NCBI GenBank assembly: GCA_019188255.1 | Contig: JAETXT010000004.1 | Span: forward strand, 744,001 to 808,000 | Direction of reading: 5' to 3' | Length of the DNA stretch: 64,000 nt | Source of the DNA: Verticillium longisporum | Taxonomy: Eukaryota; Ascomycota; Sordariomycetes; Glomerellales; Plectosphaerellaceae | Shown: one piece after another, positions 11,944 through 23,481 of the stretch | Layout of the letters: the number at the start of each line of letters is the position of its first letter | How positions within the stretch are numbered: the stretch's first letter is position 1 | Program-made: the position numbers and the translations under genes | Notes under the pieces: model-generated | The model's input: only the letters and a program-made list of their open reading frames with translations | Told to the model about the DNA's origin: nothing | The model's database searches: none

Positions 11944-12738
11944 ATGATCAACTTCCTCATCTCCGCTCTCGCACTCGCCGGCGCCGTCTCCGCCAGCCCC
12001 TTCCCCCAAAATTTCTGCCCTGCCGGCTGCGACGTCATCGTCACCGAGCACCCAAACCCCGACCCCCACCAGGTCTACTTCTTCCAGCAGATGACCGTAA
12101 GTTCATCTTTCCGCAGTCCAACCCCCCAACGACCCAGACAGCTGACCCACCCCCTCCCAGAAGCCCCACAGCTGCGCCGGCAACCCGGGCTGCGAAATCT
12201 CCAAGTCGGAGGTCGAGGGCAACGTCGTCAGCTTCGGCGCCAGCATCAGCGGCGCCGGCTGGATCAGCGCCGGCCTCGAGGTCTCGCAGTACGAGGAGTC
12301 GGGCGAGGTGCAGACCTGCTACGGTGACCCGGACGACACCATCTGCGTCTTCTGGCGCACCGCCAGCACCATGTACACGGTCAACCACCAGTCCAACAGG
12401 TGCTGCCTGCCCGGCCCCTTTGCGCCCGTCGTCATCACCTCGCCGAACGCGGGTGGTATCGGCTCCTCGAGCATCTGCGGACGCAACGAGCAGTGCAAGG
12501 ACAAGGGCTCCCCGTACTGGAACAACAGTGAGTCCCCCCCCCCCCCCCCCCCCCCCCTTCTACTAGGAGACCCATTTTGGGATGGACTGTGCTGACCTGG
12601 ATTCTTATTACAGTGGAGCGCCAGAATGGCGGTGTTACGGTGTCTGGTGGCCCTCAGTCGTGGCCTTTTGGTAACCAGTACCTTGGCATTGTTCCTGACA
12701 TGGACGAGATTCCTCCCCGTACCGCCGGCAAGGTCTGA
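11944..12738 (+). CDS. Small secreted cysteine-rich protein, effector-like, function unknown
   Basis: Three exons, 11944-12096, 12161-12527 and 12614-12738, join in frame to 214 aa; donors are GTAAGT and GTGAGT. Residues 1 to about 18 form a signal peptide (MINFLISALALAGAVSA). The mature part has ten Cys: CPAGC, a CAGNPGC pair, a pair around TCYGDPDDTICVFW, NRCC, and ICGRNEQC, which could give five disulfides. The middle part (SFGASISGAGWISAGLEVS) is Gly/Ser-rich. I do not recognise a named family; similar unnamed secreted proteins exist in plant- and insect-associated ascomycetes. The second intron contains 24 consecutive C. The stop is only 56 bp from a solo LTR and a large retrotransposon lies 1.8 kb upstream. 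A role in host or microbe interaction is inference from size, Cys content and setting. Confidence 0.75.
12534..12557 (+). repeat. C24 homopolymer inside intron 2
   Basis: Twenty-four C residues follow the GTGAGT donor directly. It lies inside the intron, so length changes would not alter the protein unless they disturb splicing. Confidence 0.9.
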
Positions 12739-12794
12739 TAGCCTCGTGGTCGTGAAACGTGAGTATTATTGGTGCACAAAGATGGGAAGGCGCT

Positions 12795-13222
12795 TGTTAC
12801 GACCTGGCAGCTTCCAAAGAGGGAAACTCTGTCAGAGGATTAGGGTTGCTGTTAGCAGAAGCCTGGGTGGTGACTCTGAGGCGATAGGACATCGTAAGGC
12901 GTTGCTCACTCGTCGATATGAATATGAAGTACAACTTAGACTAACGTTAATTACTATCGTGAGAAAAAAATGTAATTTCAGGTACAGTATGCCCGTCTTT
13001 ATTTACCTGTTTAACCTGTCCTTGTTGTTAGGTGGTGAGCCCATCTTGGAAAGCTCACTGTTGGTTGGTGATCCTGTCACGTTGGAACACAGGCCACGGA
13101 AATACTAATATAATAGTGATCCTGTCATGTGACCTGATGCCTGGCATCAATATCCTATCGTCCTCGCTGTGTTATCGTTCTGGGTCGTCTGTCGGTCCTG
13201 CTTGAATTCTCTGGTTGTGACA
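12795..13222 (-). repeat. Diverged solo LTR of the same gypsy family
   Basis: It starts TGTTACGACCTGGCAGCTTCC like the nested LTR at 4842 and stays clearly similar for the first 120 bp, then more loosely, ending TTGTGACA. Flanking pentamers (GCGCT and CTAGG) do not match, so the target duplication is lost or the right end is misplaced. No internal domains lie beside it. It carries only mild RIP-like change. Confidence 0.75.
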
Positions 13223-13408
13223 CTAGGCCTACGTAATATTAATAGGTCTAACAAGTAACAATCATAACACACAAGGCTAGATAATGATTACATCATAAGG
13301 AATTCTTTCGAGGGCAAGTGATAAACACTTCCGGCATGGTTTTTGAGGTAAAAGGAGAACAGATCTCCCTTGTTGGATGCTTGCTGACGCCAAAGCCAGT
13401 CTCGCATC

Positions 13409-16405
13409 TCAATTTCCATAAGCCCGTACGATCGAAGCTCTCATGGGGAAATCGAAGAGCTCAGCCCAGCTACCAATAGAGATGACTTCGCTTTGCCCCT
13501 TGAACTGTGTCATCTCATCGCTTGCCTCGGATTGGCAGTGTTCACACCAAACAATTTCCAAACGCTTGTTGGCGAACATGGACAAGTACGTCCAAATCAC
13601 CGATATGTTTGCCCCCGTCATAATGGACACAAGCGACTCGACCAAAACTGCAAGCGTGTCGCACAGGGCTCTTGGGCCGACATTTAGTGGCATTTCGTAG
13701 TTCGTGAATGACAGTTGCAGTGATGTATTCGTCAAGCTGTCGATAAACTTGCCATCGAATGAGTCGTGATTAATGAAGCGCCAGACCTCAAGTCGCACTT
13801 TTCTAACATTGGCTGGGAAGGCGGAAGTAGAAATGTGACCTCGGACCGGCCAAGATTTCCGAAGACTCGCTCTATGGAGCCTTGCTTTTCTGACTCTGAT
13901 GGATCTGTCAGCACATAGGAAGCAACAAAGATGTAGTCTCCTGACGATGCAGCCAATACGTCTTTCAGCATCTCTGGATTTATGTTCATGTACCCGGTCT
14001 CCATCATGGCAATGCAAGCAAAAGTCACACACCGCACATCCTGTGCCCATGTGTGGCATAAAACCCCAGAGTCGGCCGTGCCCACGCTGCTTGAAAATGA
14101 TGCTGTTTCGAAAAATGGTGACCCGGCGTCTACGTGAGCTGCAAATCCAATTGGACGTTGCGACACTGCGGCAACCCCCTTCAAAGGCAGGTGATAGATA
14201 GAATTTGGCTCTCTCGATCGGGCGCGGAGTGAAGAGACCCAGTTGTAACTCAAGAGAGACTCAGCCAGCGAAGATTTGAACGTCGATGGTCGCCCCATTC
14301 AATATCGAATAGACTTCGTTGACATATTCCAGGGCATGGATCGGATCAGGTATTGTGTCGGACGCGAAGTACCCCATATTCATTTCTTTTACCCAGCAAT
14401 GTCGCATATGAGGGATGAGTGTCTTGGAGTTAATCTTGCCAGATGAAAATAGGGACTGAACAAAACGAATACTCGATTGCTGCATCTTAGGATCACCTTC
14501 GAGGGTGACGCCATGTTTAACGAACAAGGCCATCTCCGAAGTCATGCCCAGAAAACCTTTATATGTTTTTGGGACTTCTTCGGCGCAATTCATTGCGAAT
14601 TTCCTGGGATCATTGCTCCAAATGCTCTGGGTCAGGTTCTTCGCCGGATGCAATCCGTCATAGAAAGACAGACCTTCGAGTTGGGATGAAGTCAACATGT
14701 TTGTCGTGCAGGAAATGACTGCTTTCATGTCGAAATGACAGTCCAGTCGACACCCGAGCTTTGATAGCCTACAGGCACAGAGTGGTCCGCCTGGTACGAT
14801 ACAGCCGCAATCATCTCCAGTACAGCATGATTTATCTCTATGACACCTGAGAAATGTCCATCAGTGAAGGTATAGGACGGTGTTTGGATCTTTAGATGTC
14901 AGAACCGAGGTTTCGTGTGTATCTCTTTGGACAGTTTCTCAAACCTTCTTGCACCACATGATGTGATGTGCGTTCGTTTTGGATGCGGAGAATCAGGTCA
15001 TCCCTAGCGAAAGGACCACGTTCAGGACCCTTACACGTAGCTTAAGAAATTTATAATCATCGTCATCGACCATGTCAAGCAGATTGGCGAAGCTACCCAG
15101 AACGAAAAAAACTGGGAGCTTTGGTAGGAAGTTCTTGCATCGTCGTTTTCCAAGCCCGAAGAGCTTTGCAGACTGACCTCGGTCGATGTCACGAGCATTG
15201 CCGTACTCTTTGGCTGCATTTGCTAAGTGGTAGATCCAAGCAACCTGTATGCATGCTTCGGTGTTGACAAGTTTCGATAGTTCCATGATCAACTCACAAC
15301 CGTCCTGAACGCTTGGGCAAGCCTTTTCCCACGAGGAAATGGCAATGCCAAGCACGACGATCCATAACTCCGTGATCGTAGTACGAGAGGTGTCAGATGA
15401 TATTTTCCGTTCTGTAAACTCTCGACGGGAATAATAGCGCATGCGAGATAAGGGCAGAGACCAAGTGACACCACCTTGATCGCTGGTGGTACGGTAGCCC
15501 GCAAGCGTAACGACAGCTCCACCCATCAGTTCATCATTCTGTCGGACATACTTCATGTCTTTGACGGGCACTTCCATATCCGGATAAAGATGCCATGCTG
15601 GCATGGCGAGGAGGAGCGCACCATTCTGAATCCTCTGCGATAGATCCTGGGCGAGACGGTCCATGCCTGTCATTCCCGATATCCATGCTTCCAGCACGCT
15701 CTCATACGAGTTGCGCTTGCAGTTCACTGGTGATTTGATATTATCGACGATCAGTGTTAACTGAATCTGCTGCCGTCTGAATTGTGCGTCTGCGATTTGG
15801 ATCTAAGATCGAGCACTTGCATCCCAGGCGGTCAGTTGTTGTCGACTGAAGGTCTGCTTCGCTGCTAGGACCGCGGCCGTCGACGCCATGTTTGTCGCCT
15901 GAAACTCGTCGGGGATTTGCTGCTTCCGGCGTTCAACAATTTCGACCCAAATTGAGATAGCCTTGTGGCCCTGCCATACTCTGGCTAGCATGCACGCCAA
16001 AAGATGTATCGCGAGAGCCCTATCCCCAGAGGTCGCGGCTGCCCAGATGCTAGTGCCGTCAGGTCCAGCCCTGCGGGCAAAGATTCCAGCGTTCGGGTGT
16101 TTTTGCATGTCTACCAGGCTGTCCGTCTTTCGCCAATTCAGCAAATATTCTTCCTCCATCAGCCGAAAATCAACGTTTGCTTCCATCAATTCTTTTACCT
16201 CCAACCCCGAGAACACATCCCACATTCTATGCTTGAGCTTGCTCTCAACAAAATTGTGACTGCCCATCGGCTCCTGCGTGCTCGATTCGGGAAGACCAAC
16301 ACTAGTGTCTGGGAACAATTCATCGAATCGTCTCCAACAGAAACATTTCGATGTCTTTCTCAGACATGTTCCAATTACGAGCAAGTCGTGTTGTCTATCC
16401 AGCAC
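13409..16405 (-). pseudogene. Broken copy of a large uncharacterised fungal protein gene
   Basis: Minus-strand blocks read in the order of a large, unnamed ascomycete protein family known to me only as hypothetical proteins: NAGIFARRAGPDGTSIWAA (first block), LLLAMPAWHLYPDMEVP (second), SILNGATIDVQIFA, then FACIAMMETGYMNINPEML, then INHDSFDGKFIDSL and LSFTNYEMPL. The copy is disabled: an in-frame TAG at 15803-15805 where relatives have Trp (ASARS-W), frame shifts near 14265 and near 13815, and a region around 14730-14990 that no longer aligns well. The 5' end upstream of 16405 is also unclear. Function is unknown. The TE-rich setting fits a decayed duplicate. Confidence 0.7.
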
Positions 16406-17368
16406 AAACGTGCCAACCTAAATATCACTAGCGGTCCTCTGGTGGCTGCTGTCTTGTATTGAAATCGGACAGGGCACAAAGGTGTGGCTAAACGATAAGG
16501 TGATTAGGGGTGGCTGATCAGGGGAATGGACATCAGCTAGACTCGTCGTGAGGACCTCGAAGGTGCTCACATCATGAATCCTACGCCACACGTCCAAGGA
16601 CCTATCTTTTTCTCGAATGACTGCTTTATGGCCCTGATCAGATGAGGTCTTCACTGGCCCTACTTCAGTATGACGTAGATGGTTACCAAACGCTCTTCAT
16701 CACAATTCACTATTTTGTGGATCTGGCGTCCTAGCGCATCAGTATCGGCGATCTCGAGATACTGCTCTCATGCCAATAAATGACGTGATATAAGAGCGGA
16801 GCGTCTCGGTCTCAAAATCCAAGGTAATCTTTACGTTTTAATAGCGCTTTATGATCTCTCGCTGTTTTATGTGAATGGTCTCAAAATTTGGTTCGTGAGC
16901 ATCGTGGCATTGGAACCTTTGAGACGGGATTTGTGTGACGACACATGGTATTGTCCGGCTTCTGCGAAAGCGAGGTCTAGAAGGGTAGAGGTAGAACAAA
17001 AGGCTGCAAGCCGCGCCCAATCCGAAACCCTTGCCCAGGGCCACAAGAGAAAAGTAGTCAAAGAGGCTCGGGCCAAAAAGAGACCAAGTACATCCGCATG
17101 TACCAAGCGGAAGGAAATATTATCATCTTCGACCGAGAAAAGGGGGTTACATACAGCACAATTAAGGTTTACAAAAAAGCCTAAGCCCAGGGGAAACAAA
17201 GAGGGGCAGAGGACAAAAAGGGTTCTCTAACCACGAGATACTCCAGACGACATTAACAGCTTCTCTAAGACGCTTTTTTTATATTCTACCTTAACCCATC
17301 TCCAACGCTCCGCATCAGCCATGCTCCTACCAAGATAAGACACAGTCGCTCGCGCCGCTTTAAGCACC
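16406..17368. other. Intergenic, no gene supported
   Basis: A plus-strand open frame at 16871-17230 would encode a Lys/Arg-rich 119-aa peptide, but it shows no domain and is matched by an equally long frame on the other strand, so I do not call it. The rest is featureless. Confidence 0.45.
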
Positions 17369-18532
17369 TTAAGTGCAGATACCAAAGGCACGCTGGCAGC
17401 CAGCACCGCAGTGGTCAGTCGTGGCACCGCAGAAGCCGAACTGGGAGCAGCAGTTGCCTTGAGGACACATCAAGCCCTTGGCACCACCGCAACTGCCATC
17501 AGTAGAGACATTACCGGTAGGGGCAGGCTTCGAACCGCTGGTACCGCATATGCCAAAGGCTGACTGGCAGCCGGCGCCGCAGTGGTCAGTCGTGGCACCG
17601 CAGAAGCCGAACTGGGAGCAGCAGTTGCCTTGAGGACAGATCAACCCCTTGGCACCACCGCAACTGCCATCAGTAGAGACACTACCGGTAGGGGCAGGCT
17701 TCGAGCTTGTCGATGAAGAGGTACCACCGCTGGTACCGCATATGCCAAAGGCTAACTGGCAGCCGGCGCCGCAGTGGTCAGTCGTGGCACCGCAGAAGCC
17801 GAACTGGGAGCAGCAGTTGCCTTGAGGACAGATCAAGCCCTTGGTACCACCGCAACTGCCATCGGTAGAGACACCACCGGGGGCCGGAGTACCGCTCGGG
17901 GTGGGGACGAAAGCATCGCCGCAGTTACCAAAATCAGACTGGCAGCCGGCGTCACAGTGGTCCTTAGTAGTACCGCAGAAGCCATTCTTAGAGCAGCAGG
18001 TCCCGGAAGCGCAGACAAACTTGTTAGAGCCACCGCAGGTGCCGTCAGGCGAGACATTACTGCCAGGGGTGGGTGTGGGACAGAAACCAAAGGCGGACTG
18101 GCACCCGGGGGCGCAGTGATCGGTTGTAGCACCACAGAAGCCGAATCGCGAACAGCAGTTGCCTTTGGGGCATATCCAGCCGTTGGTGCCGCCGCATGTA
18201 CCGTCGGTCGAAACACTGCCAGGAGGCCCGGTCGAGACTTTGACGAATTGAGAGCCGCAATCACCCAATTCAGGTTGGCAGCCGGCCTCGCAGTGGGCCG
18301 CGGTGACGCCGCAGAAGCCTGCACTAGAGCAGCAATTCCCAGCGCGGCAGACGAAGTTTTTGGGGCCACCGCAAGAGGCGTCGTCGGAAAAGGGACCAGT
18401 CGGGGCTGGCCTGCTGCTAGTAGTCGTGGAAGAACTCTTGGGGTTCCTGGCCGGGCAAGCGTCACGATTGCCGTGAGGTGTGGCGGCGGCGCAGGCCACG
18501 AGCAGAGCGGTAAGAGCGGCGGAGAGACGCAT
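17369..18532 (-). CDS. Secreted chitin-binding protein with six CBM18 modules
   Basis: One exon, 387 aa. A signal peptide (MRLSAALTALLVACAAA) is followed by a Ser/Thr/Pro linker and six chitin-binding type 1 (CBM18, hevein-like) modules. Each has the eight-Cys pattern CGG-x-C-x-GNCCS-x-FGFCG-x-T-x-DHC-x-GCQ-x-FG-x-C. Linkers are short and rich in Pro, Gly, Thr and Ser. There is no catalytic domain, so this is a lectin-like protein rather than a chitinase or deacetylase. Multi-CBM18 proteins of this sort bind chitin oligomers or shield fungal walls in the apoplast or on cuticle; that role is inferred. Modules 4-6 are nearly identical in protein and DNA, pointing to recent internal duplication. 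A TATACAAAA-like box lies about 150 bp upstream. Confidence 0.88.
   Translation of the reverse strand: MRLSAALTALLVACAAATPHGNRDACPARNPKSSSTTTSSRPAPTGPFSDDASCGGPKNFVCRAGNCCSSAGFCGVTAAHCEAGCQPELGDCGSQFVKVSTGPPGSVSTDGTCGGTNGWICPKGNCCSRFGFCGATTDHCAPGCQSAFGFCPTPTPGSNVSPDGTCGGSNKFVCASGTCCSKNGFCGTTKDHCDAGCQSDFGNCGDAFVPTPSGTPAPGGVSTDGSCGGTKGLICPQGNCCSQFGFCGATTDHCGAGCQLAFGICGTSGGTSSSTSSKPAPTGSVSTDGSCGGAKGLICPQGNCCSQFGFCGATTDHCGAGCQSAFGICGTSGSKPAPTGNVSTDGSCGGAKGLMCPQGNCCSQFGFCGATTDHCGAGCQRAFGICT
17372..17880 (-). repeat. Near-identical tandem CBM18-coding repeats (modules 4-6)
   Basis: Three copies of a unit of about 120 bp, separated by linkers of unequal length, cover roughly 17372-17510, 17550-17690 and 17745-17880. 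Only a few bases differ between copies (for example TKGLI, AKGLI and AKGLM). Modules 1-3 are much more diverged. Confidence 0.85.
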
Positions 18533-21500
18533 AGTGGACCTCTTTTCACACTAAAGGTTGATGGATGGTGTATGAACTGGTGGATCAGTGAACTTGTCGA
18601 AACGATTTGTAAAGACTGTGTCGACTGGGCTTGGAGGAAAGGAAACAGTGGGAGCCAAAGTCGGGGAAGCTCGAGGTTTTTGTATAAGTGAGTGATGACA
18701 AGACTAGAGCATGATCGAATCAAGATGATCAGAGGAATGCAAAATGGGCCAGCACTTAGATTTAAGGGCATTTTGGAGGCAATCGCAGGTCGCAGGAACC
18801 CAGCCAGCCCGACGTTGGCACTGACCCGTCTGCAAAGCTTGAGGCGAAGGGATGCCGGAAGCGTAATTCAGCAATGACTCTCGAAATGTTAAGTTTGCTC
18901 GACTCCGGCAGTGTCGGCTTGTCGGGTTCATCCGTTGTGTGTTGTCCTGTCAATCATACTGATGGGGCGTTATATCGCGTGGACTTGCGGAGCCTCACCA
19001 TGTTACATCGAGACGTGCTGATGCAAAACATATGGGCGAAGCCTCACAATGCCATAGATGGAACGAATCAGGTGCTGCTTGTGTCGTATTACTTGTACAT
19101 CGGACCAGATTGTGCGTTAAAGTCTGGGACTATTGGACAAGCCCAGATATCTTCCAATTGGATCACACGTTACAACTCGAACCTGAATGAGAGCCTAATT
19201 TTATCATCAGTGGATGTGCTATTCTGGCTTCGTAAGACAGACCTCAGTTCTGCAAGGGTTTTCACAAATACCACGACATATGTAGATGCACTAATCGCCC
19301 ACTCGAAAGATACGGAAGGGGGAGACAAGACTGCACCTGTTTCATTCTCTGCTCTGGCACCAGTGGTCGTGCGTGGCTGGAGGAGACTAGGGGCGCGTGT
19401 GAGAAAAGTATATGAACGAATTGGGGTTAGCCCCGTCCAACGCCCGCCTGCTTCAAAGAGAAAGTTAAACTCTAACACAGTTTTCTTGTACATCGTGTGG
19501 TAATTTAACCTTACTCGATGATACCATGCCAGTACCCGCACCCATGTGTCCCTGCCCCCCTGTGCGTTATGTGGATGCGCGGGTTGCCCGGAACCGTGGG
19601 CGTGGGCTACTTCGTGCGCCGTCTTGCATGACCATTGGCTTCATGTGCTCGCAATAAGGATTGCGAAAGCAGTTCCATCGAAGATGTCAGTGGCTTCTAT
19701 TTCTCTTTAGGCTTTCGACATAAGATATGCGATTCCGTTGCAAGTTCTAAGAAGGCTGAGCCGTTATAGAACATATTTTGATCCCCCAAACTAACACGTT
19801 AAATCTCCCCTCGCCCTGTCCAGCCCACAAGCTTTGGTATCAGCATTGGCCAGCGCAAAATGAAGCCTTTTCATGCGCCTATGCTTTACCTTTCGCTGTT
19901 TTTCCAGTGGGGATCGCCCCCTTTTCCCCTCCCCCTCACCTACCTGTTAGACTTTATGAGACCTTAACTACCTTATTATACTACGTATTGCCCACGTAAG
20001 GCAGCACTGACGCGCCCTGGCTACGCGTACTTAGTAGCAGATCCAATTTTTCTCTGTCCCTCTACTTGTGTGTCCCTGTCGCATGCAATCAATAAGACGA
20101 ACAATTGAGACGCGGCTATGCGGCAGGAGTTGTGGTCCCTACAAAATTGGCCGGAAAGGGGAAACAATCAGTCGCGGCAAGTGACGTATTGTCTCATTTC
20201 TACAGTCGGAGCCGACGCCGGTTCATATGTTTTCCCCATGCCTGGTTGTGGCAGTGAGCCATGTGGACAGTCCGCACACGTACATCCATGGCCTGTTTTG
20301 AGCTTCATCGTTCGCCATCGTCGCCTTCAATTTTTTTGATACAGTAGCAGTGCGCCTATAAACCATCCGGATCTGATTACCATTTTTGATGCATTTGTGA
20401 TGGGTGAGTTTTAACATGCCGAACCTGAAAAACGCCACCCGTTGTCCTGTGACGTCGTGCCTAGGCAGCTCAGGGGCGTCGGCGAAGCGGTATGGCTGGT
20501 GTGTGTACGACTCATGATGAGACCCAAACCCCCTCACATCAATCTCTATTCTGGCGGTGTCCGCAAATGAGCCTAATCTTTGACCCCCAGGTACTTTAAT
20601 TGGTAGACGAGTCGTCTACTACATGTATTGTCGTCGCCTTTTCTTCGCACTAAGAAGTGCCGGTGGGAATCCCGAATCATATACTTGATACATAGTACCT
20701 CTTTCTACCAAGGCCGTTCTTTGATTCACGGTACTGCGGCACCTACGCACTTCCCACCGTCTCATTCCTGCAACACTTCTACATGTATGAGATACATTAA
20801 TTTCGAAATGTATCTTACAGGATAGTAGCGTATCATGTGCTTGTCCGGTGGTAGAAGTGGCGACCGGGTCTATTGCCTGCAAAGCGAGGACCTGCTCACG
20901 ATTCGGTAAATATGGGCCACGTGTCACTGACTTGCGGTTGTCATAGGTAAAAACCTCCAAGTCACCAGTAAAACCACCCGGCCACGGATAAAGAACCTTC
21001 TATACACTCTGTGTGTCATATTTGTGGCAATGTCAGGCGTTGGTCGAGCACCCATCTCAAGCTCAAGCCCAGGGATCAGTATTCTCGTGACACCCTTCCA
21101 GCCCCCTTGGAAAGTTAAACATACGTTCGAGAAGCCATGGGCTGTAACTCGTGGACCAAGTTCGTCAACATATATCTAGCGAGGCTGTGTCGGTTCAGCA
21201 TTGACAACATTGTAGATGTCAACTGTCGATTGATGGGCGACCTTTGGCACCGGCGCGGCACAGCCGCCCGTTTTTGTCGAGTCCATCGCGTTGAAATAAT
21301 TCGAGTTGCTGTTCGCAGAGCTGACCAAGTTCATCTGATTCCAGGGAATGTGCTTCCCAGGAGATACTAAGTGATCACCCTGGGGAGGTAGGGGTGAATG
21401 TTATCACCATACCAAAGTGAATGGCTCTTTGGGAAGTGAGGCACGTACAGGGCTGATATGTATGGAGACCTGGAGCTGGCTGAAAGTAGGCACTTTAAAG

Positions 21501-23481
21501 TAGAATACTAATCTCACCTCTTCTTGTAATAACTGTTCACTGTTTAATAGCATTACTGATCTCTCTGAAACTCTCAGAGTGTAGAGATAAGCAGATCGAG
21601 AAGCTCTAATAGATATGAGATCCGCATTCAGTAGGTAGGTAAGTGGATAGGTACATATCTAGATCCTACCCCTCCATAGCTAGGAGGGCCTGATATAACC
21701 CTAATACATATATACATACTCTCATAGCCCTCATCCTATTACTAACCCTATATTCCATAGCTTTATAAGTACTTCCTAATAGAAGTTCTCTTTTATAAAG
21801 GTGTTCTTTAGATATTCGTCTATAAAATAAAGCCTCGCGTGATTCGGGGCGCTTATTAAACGAGTACTTAATATGGACTTATTACTAAGGTAGCTCTATA
21901 TTCACTTCCTAATATCTTTCCTCAGTAGTCCCTGCATGATGTATTTTCTCGACTTTAAGCTATACTCTACTACCTCTAAACTAATCATAGCAATACATCC
22001 CCTTACTAGTCTATGCTTTAGGTTGCATTTCACGTTTAAGAGTATCTTTAAGTGACTAAGTAAGTCCTCCTAGACTTCTCTATATTTGCTTTCTAAATAG
22101 GCTATCCCCTAAAATCACTGGTTCTACGGCCGCAACTCGACTAACCTGCACTCAGATTAGCCCTTAATCAAAGATGTTGCTCGGGTCAAATGGCCATATA
22201 CACTGTGTCATGGTCGCGCAGAAGCCCTGTCAGCTCTTGATGTGATGATGTTTGCACGGATCCATCACTCCATTCTAGTGCTGGCAGACCTTTCATAGCT
22301 TTCTGAGCAGAAAGTCATCAGCTCGCATCGAGGGGCCAAGGTCGTTTTGCCAATGACCACAGTTTTAGCCTGCATATCTTCACCATGGTGGAATTCACGC
22401 GACATAGAGGCGACGAGGTTGGTTGTGTCTCCAAGCATCAATACGGGGATTGCATGCCATGCGAACTGTCTCCAGCACGGCGGGGGCATTACCGGGACGT
22501 CAGAGGACGCTCCATCAATACGAGCGAGGCTACGACGACGAGAAGTTTCTGAATAATGGCAAAAGAGTTGTGCTCAGAGGTCTTGTAATGCAACTCAGAC
22601 GCTGGTGTCGAGTCAGCTTTTTATGGGATGCTATGTCGGCAGGGACTGCTGGCATGTATTGAGCCACCTACTTAGGCATCTAAGGTAGGTATCAAAGGTA
22701 GGCGTGTATTCATAAGACAAACATCAAAGGGGACATCCTGCTCTAGTAAGAAAGACCAAATACAAACATACTCAAGGCTAGAATTATAATCATATTACAA
22801 GGACATAGTAATAGGCATTAAACTATGTTTTCTCTAGAGTTAGTTGCATATACATGCTAGTCCCATGGAAACTCGTGAATCTAGTAAAAGTTTAAGAAGG
22901 TACTATGTTCAGGCAACTATGGTAAGATCTGGAAAAGAGTTAGAGGTAACGTGACTAGCTAGTATAGATGCCTAGCCCTTGATTTAAATTCTATCCTGAT
23001 CAACCCAGGCTTGACCTAACTCGTATTCCTTCATCTCTTGCTACTCCTGCCGAACCCTCTCGCCTGAGTGCACACCTTCCTCGCCTGCCATCAAGCGTTC
23101 ACACCTACCTCCACTTCAATCTCTAATACTCTATTAGTATATTCAGATACTATAGAGCTGCTTTCCTCTTTGTCTTTCTGCGTGGAAGAAAAAGTCATGA
23201 ATCGGCTCAAAGACCATGACTGAAATGATGGAGTAAGGACTCACAAGCTCTGGACGGATGTATTGAACGAAGCTCTTGAGAATGGCCTTGAAATCCCCAT
23301 GCTGTTGGAACAACAGGTCGGCGAAATACTCCAGTAAAACCTGCTCCCCAATCAATCCAGGCGCTCCAACAAGAATGGCACTTCGAAGGTCGTATCCTTC
23401 AACAGTCTCAGTACGCTGAAGAGCTGGGGTCGAGTCCGGAAAGGGCGCTACACTGAAGCGGAAATCATAGCCATCACAGTC
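18533..23481. other. Gene-sparse 5-kb stretch
   Basis: No gene could be supported. A 209-codon plus-strand frame at 18874-19503 has no recognisable domain. On the minus strand, 21370-20620 gives protein-like fragments (for example NLVSSANSNSNYFNAM) in two frames with a TAG between, which may be a decayed gene. 22265-22489 on the minus strand is another unassigned fragment. 21500-22130 and 22680-23000 are AT-rich and look like old repeat DNA. A GTG-started minus-strand frame at 23143-23496 is not called. Confidence 0.4.

Noticed and set aside
12626..13108. 160-codon frame running from the secreted-protein gene into the solo LTR
   Set aside because: It begins in another frame of exon 3 and continues into LTR DNA; no fusion protein is supported.
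20620..21400. Protein-like minus-strand fragments in two frames with a TAG between
   Set aside because: No family was recognised, the start and end are not definable and no intron model fits well, so it is only mentioned in the gene-sparse entry.
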